A stretch of DNA of 64,000 bases from Alteromonas macleodii ATCC 27126 (GCF_000172635.2 NC_018632.1:3968001-4032000); one strand, 5' to 3'; positions 54,572 through 62,684 are shown, counted from the stretch's first letter. The notes: generated by a model not told the origin, from the sequence alone. Program-made: numbers and translations.

Positions 54572-56116
54572 TTATCTGTTTCGGCCATACTGTTCGTGTG
54601 ACGACACCCAGTCTGACGAACTAATGGCTGATGCTAGTGATATCTCTCCGGCTAATACCACAGACGCCACAATTTCTGCAAATTTATACACGCGATCTCG
54701 CCCGTAGCAATCCAGCAACTCTAAGCACTCGCGCTGTGTACCTATTCCTGTACCACCGCCATACGTCGCTACGATGAGCGATGGAATGGTAATAGACACG
54801 TACAGGTCACCGTCGTCTGTTAATTCTGAATACATCATTGCCGCCGACGATTCAGATACGTTTGCAACATCCTGCCCTGTGGCGATAAACATAGCAGTAA
54901 TACCGTTTGGTGAATGCAGACCCGTGTTATTCACACCAGACAAGAAAGATCCTACGCCAGCTACACGGCCGTGATAATCTATCTGTTTGGGGTCTACGCG
55001 CATTACTTCTAATAAATGTTCGCGTTTAATAGTGGCTTCAGCTGTCACCCGTTTACCACGGGTACGCATAATATTTATTTGAGAGGCCTTTTTGTCTGTG
55101 GCAAAGTTAGACTCAAGGTAGAAATTCTCTATCCCCTCATAATGATCGAGTATCCACCCGCATGCTGCGAAGGTAGCACGTCCAACCATGTTTTGACCCG
55201 CTGCGTCACCGGTCTTAAAGTTAAAACGCAAAAACGCAAATTTGTTCGATAGGAAATGGTCGATATACGTCAGCTTAGCAACACTTGAGGTCGCTTCTGC
55301 TTCTTCTTTAATCTTCTCAAAGTTTGCTTTAATCCATTTAACGAAATCTCTGGCACCCCGTGCATTTTCAAAAATAAATACAGGGGCTCGCTGCATAGCA
55401 TCGTCGACGACCGTTGCCGTTACGCCACCGCTCATGTTAAGCAGCTTCATGCCTCGGTTATACGATGCCACCAGCGTACCTTCGGTTGTCGCTAACGGCA
55501 CGACAAACTCCCCTTGTGCATGCTCTCCGTTTATCTTCAACGGCCCTGCAATACCGATAGGAACCTGCGCCACGCCAATAAAATGCTCAATATTCCCCTT
55601 AAGTGCTTGCGGATCGATTGAGTACTTACCTACGTGATCAATTTTCTTTCCGGTGGCGCTTTCGAAATATTCTTGGCGTGTTTTTATAATACTTTCGCCG
55701 TAGTCATCCATGTCGTCACGAGGAATAAAAGCGCTGCGTTGTCCTGGCGCAGTAATATTGTCTTCCACTTCAAATTTAAGCTTTCCAAAAGGCGAAGCAG
55801 AAAAGCAAATACCCAGTTTTCGCTTTTCTGGGCACGGCGCTTCATCAATATCTAAATGCACGGTAATGGTTTGACGTAAGCCAAAGGGCTCTCCGTCTGA
55901 TTTATTTAATGCTTCTACGGAAATACTGGAGTCGGGAGTTAACTGGAGTGAAATTTTATGCTCTGGAATTTTTTCGCCATCAAGAGATATCCACTTTACT
56001 TCTTTAATGGTTGCGTCTTTCAATCTGTTTTTCAGAGAAAAAGATAAGCCTTTATCTGTCTTAGTAAGACTCGCGCGTGTATAGAGTTGCTTTAAAAGTA
56101 TGCTGGGCACAAACAT
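54572..56116 (-). CDS. HMG-CoA reductase, class I-like, with extra N-terminal domain
   Basis: This 514-residue protein has an unassigned beta-rich N-terminal domain of about 125 residues without membrane helices, followed by an HMG-CoA reductase core. Core motifs are IGVAQVPIGIAGPL, PLATTEGTLVAS (E212), KTGDAAGQNMVG, TDKKASQIN (K342), ATGQDVANV (D416), TYGGGTGIGTQRECL and WVSSHEQYGRNR (H507); all four catalytic residues of the class I enzyme are present. It makes mevalonate from HMG-CoA with NAD(P)H. No other mevalonate gene is nearby, and gammaproteobacteria normally use the MEP route, so the physiological role is unclear. AGGAA precedes the ATG. Confidence 0.9.
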   Translation of the reverse strand: MFVPSILLKQLYTRASLTKTDKGLSFSLKNRLKDATIKEVKWISLDGEKIPEHKISLQLTPDSSISVEALNKSDGEPFGLRQTITVHLDIDEAPCPEKRKLGICFSASPFGKLKFEVEDNITAPGQRSAFIPRDDMDDYGESIIKTRQEYFESATGKKIDHVGKYSIDPQALKGNIEHFIGVAQVPIGIAGPLKINGEHAQGEFVVPLATTEGTLVASYNRGMKLLNMSGGVTATVVDDAMQRAPVFIFENARGARDFVKWIKANFEKIKEEAEATSSVAKLTYIDHFLSNKFAFLRFNFKTGDAAGQNMVGRATFAACGWILDHYEGIENFYLESNFATDKKASQINIMRTRGKRVTAEATIKREHLLEVMRVDPKQIDYHGRVAGVGSFLSGVNNTGLHSPNGITAMFIATGQDVANVSESSAAMMYSELTDDGDLYVSITIPSLIVATYGGGTGIGTQRECLELLDCYGRDRVYKFAEIVASVVLAGEISLASAISSSDWVSSHEQYGRNR

Positions 56117-56534
56117 GAGGCTTCCTTTTGTGTGTTCTTACCGTGTTATTTTCATATTCCTTTGTTTTTTATAGCACATTCTTTATACAGTTCTATGACT
56201 TCTTTGTATTTTACTGGCAATTATTTATGTCTGAACCACTTTTAAATTTGAGCCAGCCGCTTTCAAAAATGCGCCAACACCAGTGAAACCGTGTGCTACT
56301 GAAATATAGACCTTAGCAGTAATTCATCAAGTTCCAAACCCACCTAAAGTGAACACCGTCACCGCAGTAATGTTGACCACAAGGTATCTGGTAGTAACAA
56401 AACGGAGGCGTCAAGGACTGTGATGCCAAGGAGAAAAAGCCTAAACGGAAGTGGCGGCCAGATACCTTTAACGTGACCCAAACAAAGTTAGATAAGCACT
56501 GCAACGCAAATGCATAAACAAAAAAGGAATGGAG
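56117..56534. other. Intergenic region upstream of the RiPP operon
   Basis: This 418-base divergent gap between HMG-CoA reductase (minus) and the HlyD-type gene (plus) carries an 11-bp inverted repeat with arms 66 bases apart (56381-56391 and 56458-56468) and the SD AAGGA of the adaptor gene. No ORF is convincing; an 87-codon minus-strand frame here has no supporting signals. Confidence 0.55.
56381..56468. repeat. Inverted repeat with 66-base interior, upstream of the RiPP genes
   Basis: AAGGTATCTGG at 56381-56391 is exactly the reverse complement of CCAGATACCTT at 56458-56468. Transcribed, it would close a stem over 66 bases about 70 bases before the adaptor start. It could be a leader RNA element or paired operator half-sites. 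Confidence 0.55.
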
Positions 56535-57788
56535 ATGAGAACAGGACTGTTTAGAAAGGAAGTCATTGATGAGCAATCAAATGCTGTTGATGGACGTTTT
56601 TTAATGACCCCAAAACCTGTTTATTCTGCAATAGCTGGCCTGCTTGTGGTCTGGGTTTTGGCAGTGATTATTTATCTAAATACGGGAAGCTACGCACGAA
56701 AGGCATCAGTGAGTGGATGGCTGGAACCCAGTCATGGCGTTTTTAAGCTCTATGCCGATGCAAGGCGCGGCAAAGTACTTGATGTATTGGTCAGTGAAGG
56801 TCAATTAGTGAGTAAGGGCGCGCCGCTAATTAAGATCAACTACAGTAGCGATGATGCATCAGGTAATAAAGTTAGCACGCAGTTGCTCGCTGAGCTTGAA
56901 GCAAAGCAGCATCGAACACGTCAAAGTATTCAACGTCTTGATGTGTTGCATAGAGCGCAGCGACAAGGCTTAGAAGAACAACTGAGCCAAGCCAAACGGG
57001 CATTAACGGCTTTAGACGCCATCGTTGAATTGTCGCAAACCCAGTGGGCACTAGCACTAAAGCAGTGGGAGAAAGCGCAAACCTTACTTAATCAAGGGCA
57101 CATTAGCCAAGCAGACTATGAAAACCATACGCTACAAAGATTGACCGCCGAACAACAGCTTACGTTGGCCAAAAAAGACCAAAATGACGAAAAGGCGAAT
57201 ATCGCTGCTCTCCACCATGAACTTGCCACTTTGCCTCAACAGCAGGCCAATGAAATGGCAAACGTGGAGAACACCTTGAGCGATCTCACGCAGCAAATAG
57301 TAAGTCACAAGAGTAACGCAGAAGAAACGATTTATGCGCCTCACAATGGCGTGATATCCGGCCTTCAAGTAAAGGCGGGATATACCATCGATAGCTCTCG
57401 CCCGCTTCTTACCTTACTGCCTAAAAATGCCGACATTCAAGCGCGTATTGCAGTTCCCGTGCGGTCTGCTGGATTTTTACGCAAAGGCCAAGCCCTGCAT
57501 ATTCGATACGACGCATTTCCTTATCAAAAATTTGGTGTGCAGTCAGGCGAGATAGTGAACATTTCACCTTCGTTGGTGCTGCCTGGTGAGCTTACCGACA
57601 TCCCTATTTCGATTAGTGAACCCGCTTATCTTGTTACTGCAACGCTAAATACAAAAGAAATCTTGGCTTATGGAAACAATATTTCACTGAAAGCTGGGAT
57701 GACATTTTCTGCAGACGTAGATTTAAGTCAACGTACGTTGATGGAGTGGTTAATGGAACCACTGTATAGCATTACTGGGAAGCTGTAA
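56535..57788 (+). CDS. HlyD-family secretion adaptor of the RiPP exporter
   Basis: This 417-residue membrane-fusion protein has a short cytoplasmic N-terminus (LFRKEVIDEQSNAVDGRFLMTPKP) and one membrane helix (about 32-52: VYSAIAGLLVVWVLAVIIYL). A split biotinyl-lipoyl domain (ARRGKVLDVLVSEGQLVSKGAPLIKI and IYAPHNGVISGLQVKAGYTI) brackets a long coiled coil (about 115-255). A beta-barrel domain (IAVPVRSAGFLRKGQALHIRYDAFPYQKFG) and an end typical of colicin V/CvaA-type adaptors (SLKAGMTFSADVDLSQRTLMEWLMEPL) follow. It links the C39-ABC exporter encoded two bases later to an outer-membrane channel. The ATG at 56535 lies six bases after AAGGA; the ATG at 56529 abuts it. Confidence 0.92.
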   Translation: MRTGLFRKEVIDEQSNAVDGRFLMTPKPVYSAIAGLLVVWVLAVIIYLNTGSYARKASVSGWLEPSHGVFKLYADARRGKVLDVLVSEGQLVSKGAPLIKINYSSDDASGNKVSTQLLAELEAKQHRTRQSIQRLDVLHRAQRQGLEEQLSQAKRALTALDAIVELSQTQWALALKQWEKAQTLLNQGHISQADYENHTLQRLTAEQQLTLAKKDQNDEKANIAALHHELATLPQQQANEMANVENTLSDLTQQIVSHKSNAEETIYAPHNGVISGLQVKAGYTIDSSRPLLTLLPKNADIQARIAVPVRSAGFLRKGQALHIRYDAFPYQKFGVQSGEIVNISPSLVLPGELTDIPISISEPAYLVTATLNTKEILAYGNNISLKAGMTFSADVDLSQRTLMEWLMEPLYSITGKL

Positions 57789-57790
57789 TC

Positions 57791-60058
57791 ATGATGAACA
57801 TTACACACCCACTTTCAACGCAAATCCTTTATACAACAAAGCGTGTGCCCGTTGTACTGCAAAGCGAAGCAGCTGAGTGTGGACTTGCTTGTATGACTAT
57901 GATTGCGCAGTACTATTCTGATAAACGTGATCTAAATGCTCTACGTCAGACTGTGTCGGTGTCGCTACGAGGAACTACGTTAAAAGACGTAATGCGCATT
58001 GCCAGTGATTTGGGGTTCCAAACCCGCGCCATCAAGATAGAAATGGAGCACTTGGCGCAATTATCTTGCCCTGCAATTCTACATTGGAACATGAATCACT
58101 TTGTTGTGTTAACTAAAGTGAAGGGAAAAACCCTTACCATTCACGACCCCGCGCTTGGAGAAAGAAAACTCACTTATTCTGAGGCGTCGAAGTACATTAC
58201 CGGTATTGCACTTGAAGTCACGCCTAGCGACACATTTAGTCCCAAGAAGTCCGCGCCACGTTTGGGTCTTAGTCAATTTTTCACTAGAACAACAGGGTTT
58301 AAGCGCAATCTTCTAACCCTTTTTGCGTTATCGATTGTGTTGCAGTTATTTGCACTTGCTTCACCCTATTACATGCAAACAGTCGTAGATGATGTATTGA
58401 TTTACAACAACGATGCATTACTGAAAGCGCTGGCAATAGGGTTTGCCCTGCTACTAATAATAGAAACTTTTACTAGCGGGATAAGAAAGTTCGTTATTCT
58501 GTCGGTGTCGTCTCGCCTTCAGCTTCAAATGTCGGCGTCGGTATTTAAGCACTTATTATCGCTTCCGTTGGACTACTTCGACAAGCGACATATTGGCGAT
58601 GTGGTATCCCGCTTTGGCTCACTGGCGAGTATTCGTGAGTTCCTAACCACCGGCCTGGTTACTGCGCTGTTAGACGGCCTCATGGCAGTGATCACACTAG
58701 CAGTAATGATTTTATATTCGCCCAAACTCACGCTGGTTGTAGTGGCGATCATGCTTGCCTACCTCGCCGTTCGTCTTGGACTGCTGCCGTTTATTAAACG
58801 TCTTACCACTGAACGCATTGCGCTTGCAGCATTAGAACAAAGTCACTTTATGGAAAGCGTACGCGCTATCCTACCTATTCGCGTATACAGCCAAGAAGTA
58901 CAGCGCCACGGGCAGTGGCAAAACAAGCTTGTCGCCACGCTAAACAAAGACATCACTCTTGGAAAAATCAACATAGGCAGCGCACTGACCAATCAGCTAT
59001 TGTTTGGCGCTGAAAATTTGGTCGTTGTGTATATTGGTGCCAGCCTGGTTATGGAAGGAACCCTTTCGATAGGGATGCTGCTGGCATTTATGGCGTACAA
59101 AGCTCGCTTTGTCAGCGCATTAGATGGCGTGGTTAACAAGCTGATTGAGCTTAGTATGTTGGGTGTTCACTTCAACCGCTTAAGCGACATTTTACTTACA
59201 CCATCACAGCATAAGCCTCTGTCGTTAAAAGCTAAGGACGATACATTTGAAAAACAAAACGTTCATTTTAGCAATGCAGACGTCCCCAACTCATCCACGT
59301 CCAACTCACTTGCACCTAACGTTTTAACGCCTGATGGCGCAAGTACGCCCTCGCTTCTTGATGCCAAAACTCGCCCTGTAGCGCTTAAAGCGACGGCGCT
59401 CAGTTATCGCTACAGTGAGACCAATGCGTGGGTGTTTAAAAATCTAATGTTCTCGGTACATAGCGGAGAGATCGTCGCAATCACAGGCGATAGCGGCTGT
59501 GGAAAAAGCACAATGCTTAAGTGCCTGATGGGACTGTACCCTGTTTCAGAAGGCAATATCGAACACCCAAGCTCTACAAACCCAGTCATCGCGTCAGTGC
59601 TTCAGGAGGATACCTGTTTAAGCGGCACCATCGCGCAAAATATCTGTTGTTTTGAAGAAGCTCCCGACCTCAAGAAAATGGTTTACGTCGCTCAGCTTGC
59701 CTGTATCCATGAAGACATCATGCAAATGCCTATGCAATACCACTCCTTGGTCGGTGATATGGGTAGCAGCTTAAGTGGTGGTCAAAAACAGCGTCTGCTT
59801 CTTGCAAGAGCGCTTTACCAAGAGCCAGACATTTTATTTTTAGACGAAGCAAGCAGTCACCTAGATATGGAAAACGAGGCTCAGATAAATCATCACCTTA
59901 AGTCTCTAAATATGACGCGAATTATTGTGGCACATCGCCCTCAATCAATTGCCATGGCAGACAAGGTTTATCGTCTGGAAAACGGCAACTTACATCTATG
60001 CCCTCCCACTGAAGTAACAGGAAGCGCAACATCAGGTAAACAAGGAGAAACACTATGA
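57791..60058 (+). CDS. C39 peptidase-containing ABC exporter
   Basis: This 755-residue bacteriocin-type exporter has an N-terminal C39 protease (about 20-140) with catalytic C30 (EAAECGLACM), H103 (NMNHFVVL) and D119 (HDPALGE). Six membrane helices (about 175-440) and an ABC ATPase with Walker A GDSGCGKST (K572), signature LSGGQKQRL, Walker B ILFLDEASSHLD and H-loop IVAHRP follow. The linker before the ATPase (about 480-530) is unusually long and rich in Ser/Asn/Pro. It should cleave leader peptides after double glycine and export the product; the precursor at 60414 carries such a site. The last bases overlap the next start. Confidence 0.95.
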   Translation: MMNITHPLSTQILYTTKRVPVVLQSEAAECGLACMTMIAQYYSDKRDLNALRQTVSVSLRGTTLKDVMRIASDLGFQTRAIKIEMEHLAQLSCPAILHWNMNHFVVLTKVKGKTLTIHDPALGERKLTYSEASKYITGIALEVTPSDTFSPKKSAPRLGLSQFFTRTTGFKRNLLTLFALSIVLQLFALASPYYMQTVVDDVLIYNNDALLKALAIGFALLLIIETFTSGIRKFVILSVSSRLQLQMSASVFKHLLSLPLDYFDKRHIGDVVSRFGSLASIREFLTTGLVTALLDGLMAVITLAVMILYSPKLTLVVVAIMLAYLAVRLGLLPFIKRLTTERIALAALEQSHFMESVRAILPIRVYSQEVQRHGQWQNKLVATLNKDITLGKINIGSALTNQLLFGAENLVVVYIGASLVMEGTLSIGMLLAFMAYKARFVSALDGVVNKLIELSMLGVHFNRLSDILLTPSQHKPLSLKAKDDTFEKQNVHFSNADVPNSSTSNSLAPNVLTPDGASTPSLLDAKTRPVALKATALSYRYSETNAWVFKNLMFSVHSGEIVAITGDSGCGKSTMLKCLMGLYPVSEGNIEHPSSTNPVIASVLQEDTCLSGTIAQNICCFEEAPDLKKMVYVAQLACIHEDIMQMPMQYHSLVGDMGSSLSGGQKQRLLLARALYQEPDILFLDEASSHLDMENEAQINHHLKSLNMTRIIVAHRPQSIAMADKVYRLENGNLHLCPPTEVTGSATSGKQGETL

Positions 60059-60366
60059 AAACACATGAAATCAGAGAACCCGCAGTATTGATGACAGCAG
60101 CTGAACGCATGCAAATAGATGCGAACGGCATTACCGCTCGGAACAGCGTTATCCCCATTGACTGTTTATCAAAACGCGAACTACAAGTTGCACACAAAAT
60201 AATGGAAGGACGCTCAAATAAGGTTATTGCCTCAGAGCTATTCATCAGTGAAAGGACCGTCAAATTTCACTGCGCCAACATTTACAAAAAGCTCAACATT
60301 AGCAACCGTTCTGTGCTTATTGCCTGCTGTTTTAGAACCCTTTACCAAGAAGTGGCTTCGCTGTAA
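60055..60366 (+). CDS. Short LuxR-type HTH regulator
   Basis: This 103-residue protein has a short N-terminal segment (about 35 residues) and a GerE/LuxR helix-turn-helix: LSKRELQVAHKIMEGRSNKVIASELFISERTVKFHCANIYKKLNI. There is no receiver or autoinducer domain. It starts inside the end of the exporter gene (ATGA overlap) and precedes the precursor gene, so it is probably a local regulator of the peptide locus. Confidence 0.88.
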   Translation: MKTHEIREPAVLMTAAERMQIDANGITARNSVIPIDCLSKRELQVAHKIMEGRSNKVIASELFISERTVKFHCANIYKKLNISNRSVLIACCFRTLYQEVASL

Positions 60367-60413
60367 GCGTGTCCACTTCATTACTCACCACGCCACTACA
60401 AGGAGCGTACATT

Positions 60414-60620
60414 ATGAAAAACCATCCATTAACTCAGAACCAACCAGCAAATTCTAAGCTTGCTACCGTTGCTGAATCTCAGCTATTTGAGGTATCCGGC
60501 GGACTACGAGCTCGCCTAAGTGAAAGTGTGCCGGTAGTCGGTCCAACACCTAAAGAGCCCGTTTACATAACCATGGCTATTGGTGAAGGCGGCGGCAAAC
60601 TACCTGATATTTTGTCGTAA
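60414..60620 (+). CDS. RiPP precursor peptide with double-glycine leader (putative graspetide)
   Basis: This 68-residue peptide has SD AAGGAG eight bases before the ATG at 60414. The leader (1-30) contains ATVAESQLFEVSGG, a typical C39 cleavage motif ending G29-G30. The predicted 38-residue product contains PVVGPTPKEPVYITMAIGE and GGGKLPDILS, with hydroxyl donors (S36, S38, T45, T53) and acids (E37, E48, E58, D65) that an ATP-grasp ligase could join. An internal GEGGG could be a second processing site. It lies between the exporter-regulator genes and the ATP-grasp gene, separated from the latter by a long hairpin. I infer graspetide type from the partner enzyme; ring pattern is unknown. Confidence 0.78.
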   Translation: MKNHPLTQNQPANSKLATVAESQLFEVSGGLRARLSESVPVVGPTPKEPVYITMAIGEGGGKLPDILS

Positions 60621-60638
60621 CTTACCGCCTATCAAAGT

Positions 60639-60677
60639 CAACACATGGATACGGTTTAGGCAGTATCCCATGTGTTG
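60639..60677 (+). terminator. Long hairpin between precursor and ATP-grasp genes
   Basis: CAACACATGGATAC at 60639-60652 pairs with 60663-60677 (one bulged C), loop of ten, followed by CTTTAAGG. In RiPP loci such hairpins often make the precursor mRNA more abundant than the downstream enzyme mRNA. Confidence 0.7.
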
Positions 60678-60730
60678 CTTTAAGGGCTACTAGATTCTTT
60701 GAACACTTACAACGCTAGCAAGGAACGCAA

Positions 60731-61732
60731 ATGCACGTCGCACTACTAGGCAGTGAGCAAGACCCACAAATTCAACATATAGCCAAAGCACTTCACCAAA
60801 ATAACACGCCCTTTTATTTCGCCAATACGCAACATTTTGGTTCTACTTGGAAGATCAGCTATGACCCTGACTTCGATGACGGGCTAATTCATTTCAATTC
60901 GCCTTCACTTTGCGACCAACCTAGAGTTACGTTCTCGAATACCCAGGCCGCTTATTGGCATGAGTACCTACCTGGCATACCGCTAAAAGCCCCTCGTGAT
61001 AATGCTAAAAACGATGCCAGTGCAGATGCTCAAACACAAGGTGATAGACCTCATGATGGTGAATCTACTTTGCTAGAAAACGCAGGGTGGGTTGAGCAAG
61101 AGCGAGCAAGTACGCTACTTTGCTGGTTCAGCTATAGCGACATTAAATGGGTGAACTCTATCGACGCTGTTCGAAGCCACCAGTGTAAACCTTATCAATC
61201 GCGTATTGCTGGCAAACTAGGAGCACATATTCCCTACACCTTTGTTGGCAATGCACCCGAGGTTGCTTCGCAGTTTTGTAACAATATGCGAGACGTTATT
61301 TACAAGCCTGTACGCGGCGGTCGAACTGCGCAGTTTGTGAATAAACAACCAAACATGCGCCCGTTACTCAATGCGCTTTTAGGTGAACGCCCTGTTACCT
61401 TTCAAAAATATATTGCAGGCGTGAATGTACGAAGCTATGTGCTTGGCAATGACGTACTCAGCGTACAAATCGACTCAAGTGAATTAGATTACAGGAATGA
61501 CGACAATGCGAGCGTATCGGTGACCCTAGTCCCCGGCGACGTTAAGCAGTTAGCTATCAAAATATGCAAAGCATTAGGTATGCACTGGTGTGCTATCGAC
61601 TGGCGTAAAAGTGCGAAGGGAAAATACTTTTTTCTAGAGGCAAACCCCAGCCCTTACTTCCTAAAAGTAGAGAACGATACCGGTCTAGATATAACAGAAA
61701 AATTGGTAGCGCTGCTGGTGAAGACTTCGTAG
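60731..61732 (+). CDS. ATP-grasp ligase (RimK/MvdC-MvdD-like), putative graspetide synthetase
   Basis: This 333-residue ATP-grasp protein has a pre-ATP-grasp N-domain (about 1-125), a variable insert (about 90-120, rich in Asp/Gln) and the core. Core landmarks are QSRIAGKLGAHIPYTFVGN, DVIYKPVRGG (ATP lysine), VTFQKYIAGVNVRSYVLGNDVLSVQI and the metal-binding end CAIDWRKS...YFFLEANPSPYFLKVE. The FLEANPSP box and final KVENDTGLDITEKL fit microviridin-type and RimK-like ligases that join side-chain carboxylates to hydroxyl or amine groups. Its position next to a double-glycine precursor supports a graspetide role. AGGAA precedes the ATG. Confidence 0.85.
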   Translation: MHVALLGSEQDPQIQHIAKALHQNNTPFYFANTQHFGSTWKISYDPDFDDGLIHFNSPSLCDQPRVTFSNTQAAYWHEYLPGIPLKAPRDNAKNDASADAQTQGDRPHDGESTLLENAGWVEQERASTLLCWFSYSDIKWVNSIDAVRSHQCKPYQSRIAGKLGAHIPYTFVGNAPEVASQFCNNMRDVIYKPVRGGRTAQFVNKQPNMRPLLNALLGERPVTFQKYIAGVNVRSYVLGNDVLSVQIDSSELDYRNDDNASVSVTLVPGDVKQLAIKICKALGMHWCAIDWRKSAKGKYFFLEANPSPYFLKVENDTGLDITEKLVALLVKTS

Positions 61733-61826
61733 TAGCAAGCAGGACGTTTAGAGGCTAATTGGGTTTCCAATACAAATTTGCGATTGTTTAGAAGCCTTTA
61801 CGCAATCATTGACAACACCCCAACAA

Positions 61827-61843
61827 CCTATCAATATGATAGG
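61827..61843. promoter_or_regulatory. 17-base palindromic operator of the DUF4258-HTH pair
   Basis: CCTATCA and TGATAGG are exact complements around a three-base centre, 20 bases before the ATG at 61864. A TTGACA at 61809-61814 lies just upstream, so the palindrome would cover a -10 region. It is the natural binding site for the HTH antitoxin-like protein. Confidence 0.6.
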
Positions 61844-61863
61844 ATGAATTTCAAAAGGCATTC

Positions 61864-62205
61864 ATGGCTAATCACAATCCCCAAGGAATTAATGAATTCC
61901 CTCTTACAGAGGAAACTGCCAGAAAAATAATGAATGACCTCGCAGAAAACTATACTCACCGGATTCGGTGGACTAAACATGTTAAACAGCGCATGCATGA
62001 GCGAGGAATCACTACAGGTCAGGTGATCACTTTATTAAAAAGTAAGCACTCAGTATTTAGAGAGGGGCCATATCTTGATATTTCTGGAGACTGGAAATTT
62101 AGTTTGAAAGGTTTAGCTGCGGGCAAAGTTATCGAACTCACTGTTGCACTTAAAAATCATCATGATAGTCCAATGTCATTTCTAATTACTGTATGGATAA
62201 GTTGA
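61864..62205 (+). CDS. DUF4258-type protein, probable toxin
   Basis: This 113-residue protein has RIRWTKHVKQRMHERGITTGQVITLLKSKHSVFREG followed by DWKFSLKGLAAGKVIELTVALKN and a final SFLITVWIS, the DUF4258 pattern (HAxxRMxxRxIs...v). This fold is distantly like RelE/MqsR-type RNases. It is nine bases upstream of an HTH protein gene, giving a toxin-first (MqsRA/HigBA-like) order, and both are preceded by a palindromic operator. Confidence 0.75.
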   Translation: MANHNPQGINEFPLTEETARKIMNDLAENYTHRIRWTKHVKQRMHERGITTGQVITLLKSKHSVFREGPYLDISGDWKFSLKGLAAGKVIELTVALKNHHDSPMSFLITVWIS

Positions 62206-62214
62206 GAGGGTAAA

Positions 62215-62658
62215 ATGTACCATTACACTGAAAGCGGGTTATCAAATGTATACCTGAAAAACGGTGTTACCGTTGAAGTTGTAGACGGTGAAGAATATAC
62301 AAGCATTGACGATATGAACGGTCTTCATAGTGCGATAGCACAGACAATTGTTAATACCAACAAACCTCTTGCTCATGATGAGTTTAAATTCTTACGTGTA
62401 GAATTAAATGTTTCTCAAAAAATGCTGGCGAATCGTTTTGGTGTTGATGAACAGACCATTGCGCGTTATGAGAAAGGTCAAACAAAAATTCCACGGACAA
62501 CAGATGCTGCCTTAAGAGCCTTATACATGGAAAGCCAAGAGAAGAATAATCCCGTAAGTTACTTTCTTGATTTACTAGCAAATACCCAAGCGGAAGAAGC
62601 TGCAAAAATAATTCGTCTTGAAGAAGTCGAAGACCATTGGGAAAAAGTAGAATGGTAA
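62215..62658 (+). CDS. HTH protein, probable antitoxin/autoregulator
   Basis: This 147-residue protein has an N-terminal beta segment (TESGLSNVYLKNGVTVEVVDGEEY, reminiscent of MqsA-type antitoxins but without zinc Cys pairs). A helix-turn-helix (about 60-105: FKFLRVELNVSQKMLANRFGVDEQTIARYEKGQTKIPRTTDAALRALY) and an acidic tail (EAAKIIRLEEVEDHWEKVEW) follow. It probably neutralises the DUF4258 protein and represses from the palindrome at 61827-61843. A strong terminator begins at its stop codon. Confidence 0.8.
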   Translation: MYHYTESGLSNVYLKNGVTVEVVDGEEYTSIDDMNGLHSAIAQTIVNTNKPLAHDEFKFLRVELNVSQKMLANRFGVDEQTIARYEKGQTKIPRTTDAALRALYMESQEKNNPVSYFLDLLANTQAEEAAKIIRLEEVEDHWEKVEW

Positions 62659-62684
62659 AAAAGCCGACTTAACGTCGGCTTTTT
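62658..62684 (+). terminator. Rho-independent terminator
   Basis: AAAAAGCCGAC and GTCGGCTTTTT (11-bp perfect stem, five-base loop) begin at the stop codon of the HTH gene. The T runs allow use in both directions, including for the convergent hslU. Confidence 0.88.

Noticed and set aside
55242..55637. 131-codon plus-strand frame over HMG-CoA reductase
   Set aside because: It is antisense to catalytic motifs of the reductase, with no SD or domain.
56313..56576. 87-codon minus-strand frame upstream of the HlyD-type gene
   Set aside because: No SD, no family resemblance, and it overlaps the start of the real adaptor gene; the inverted repeat explains the structure better.
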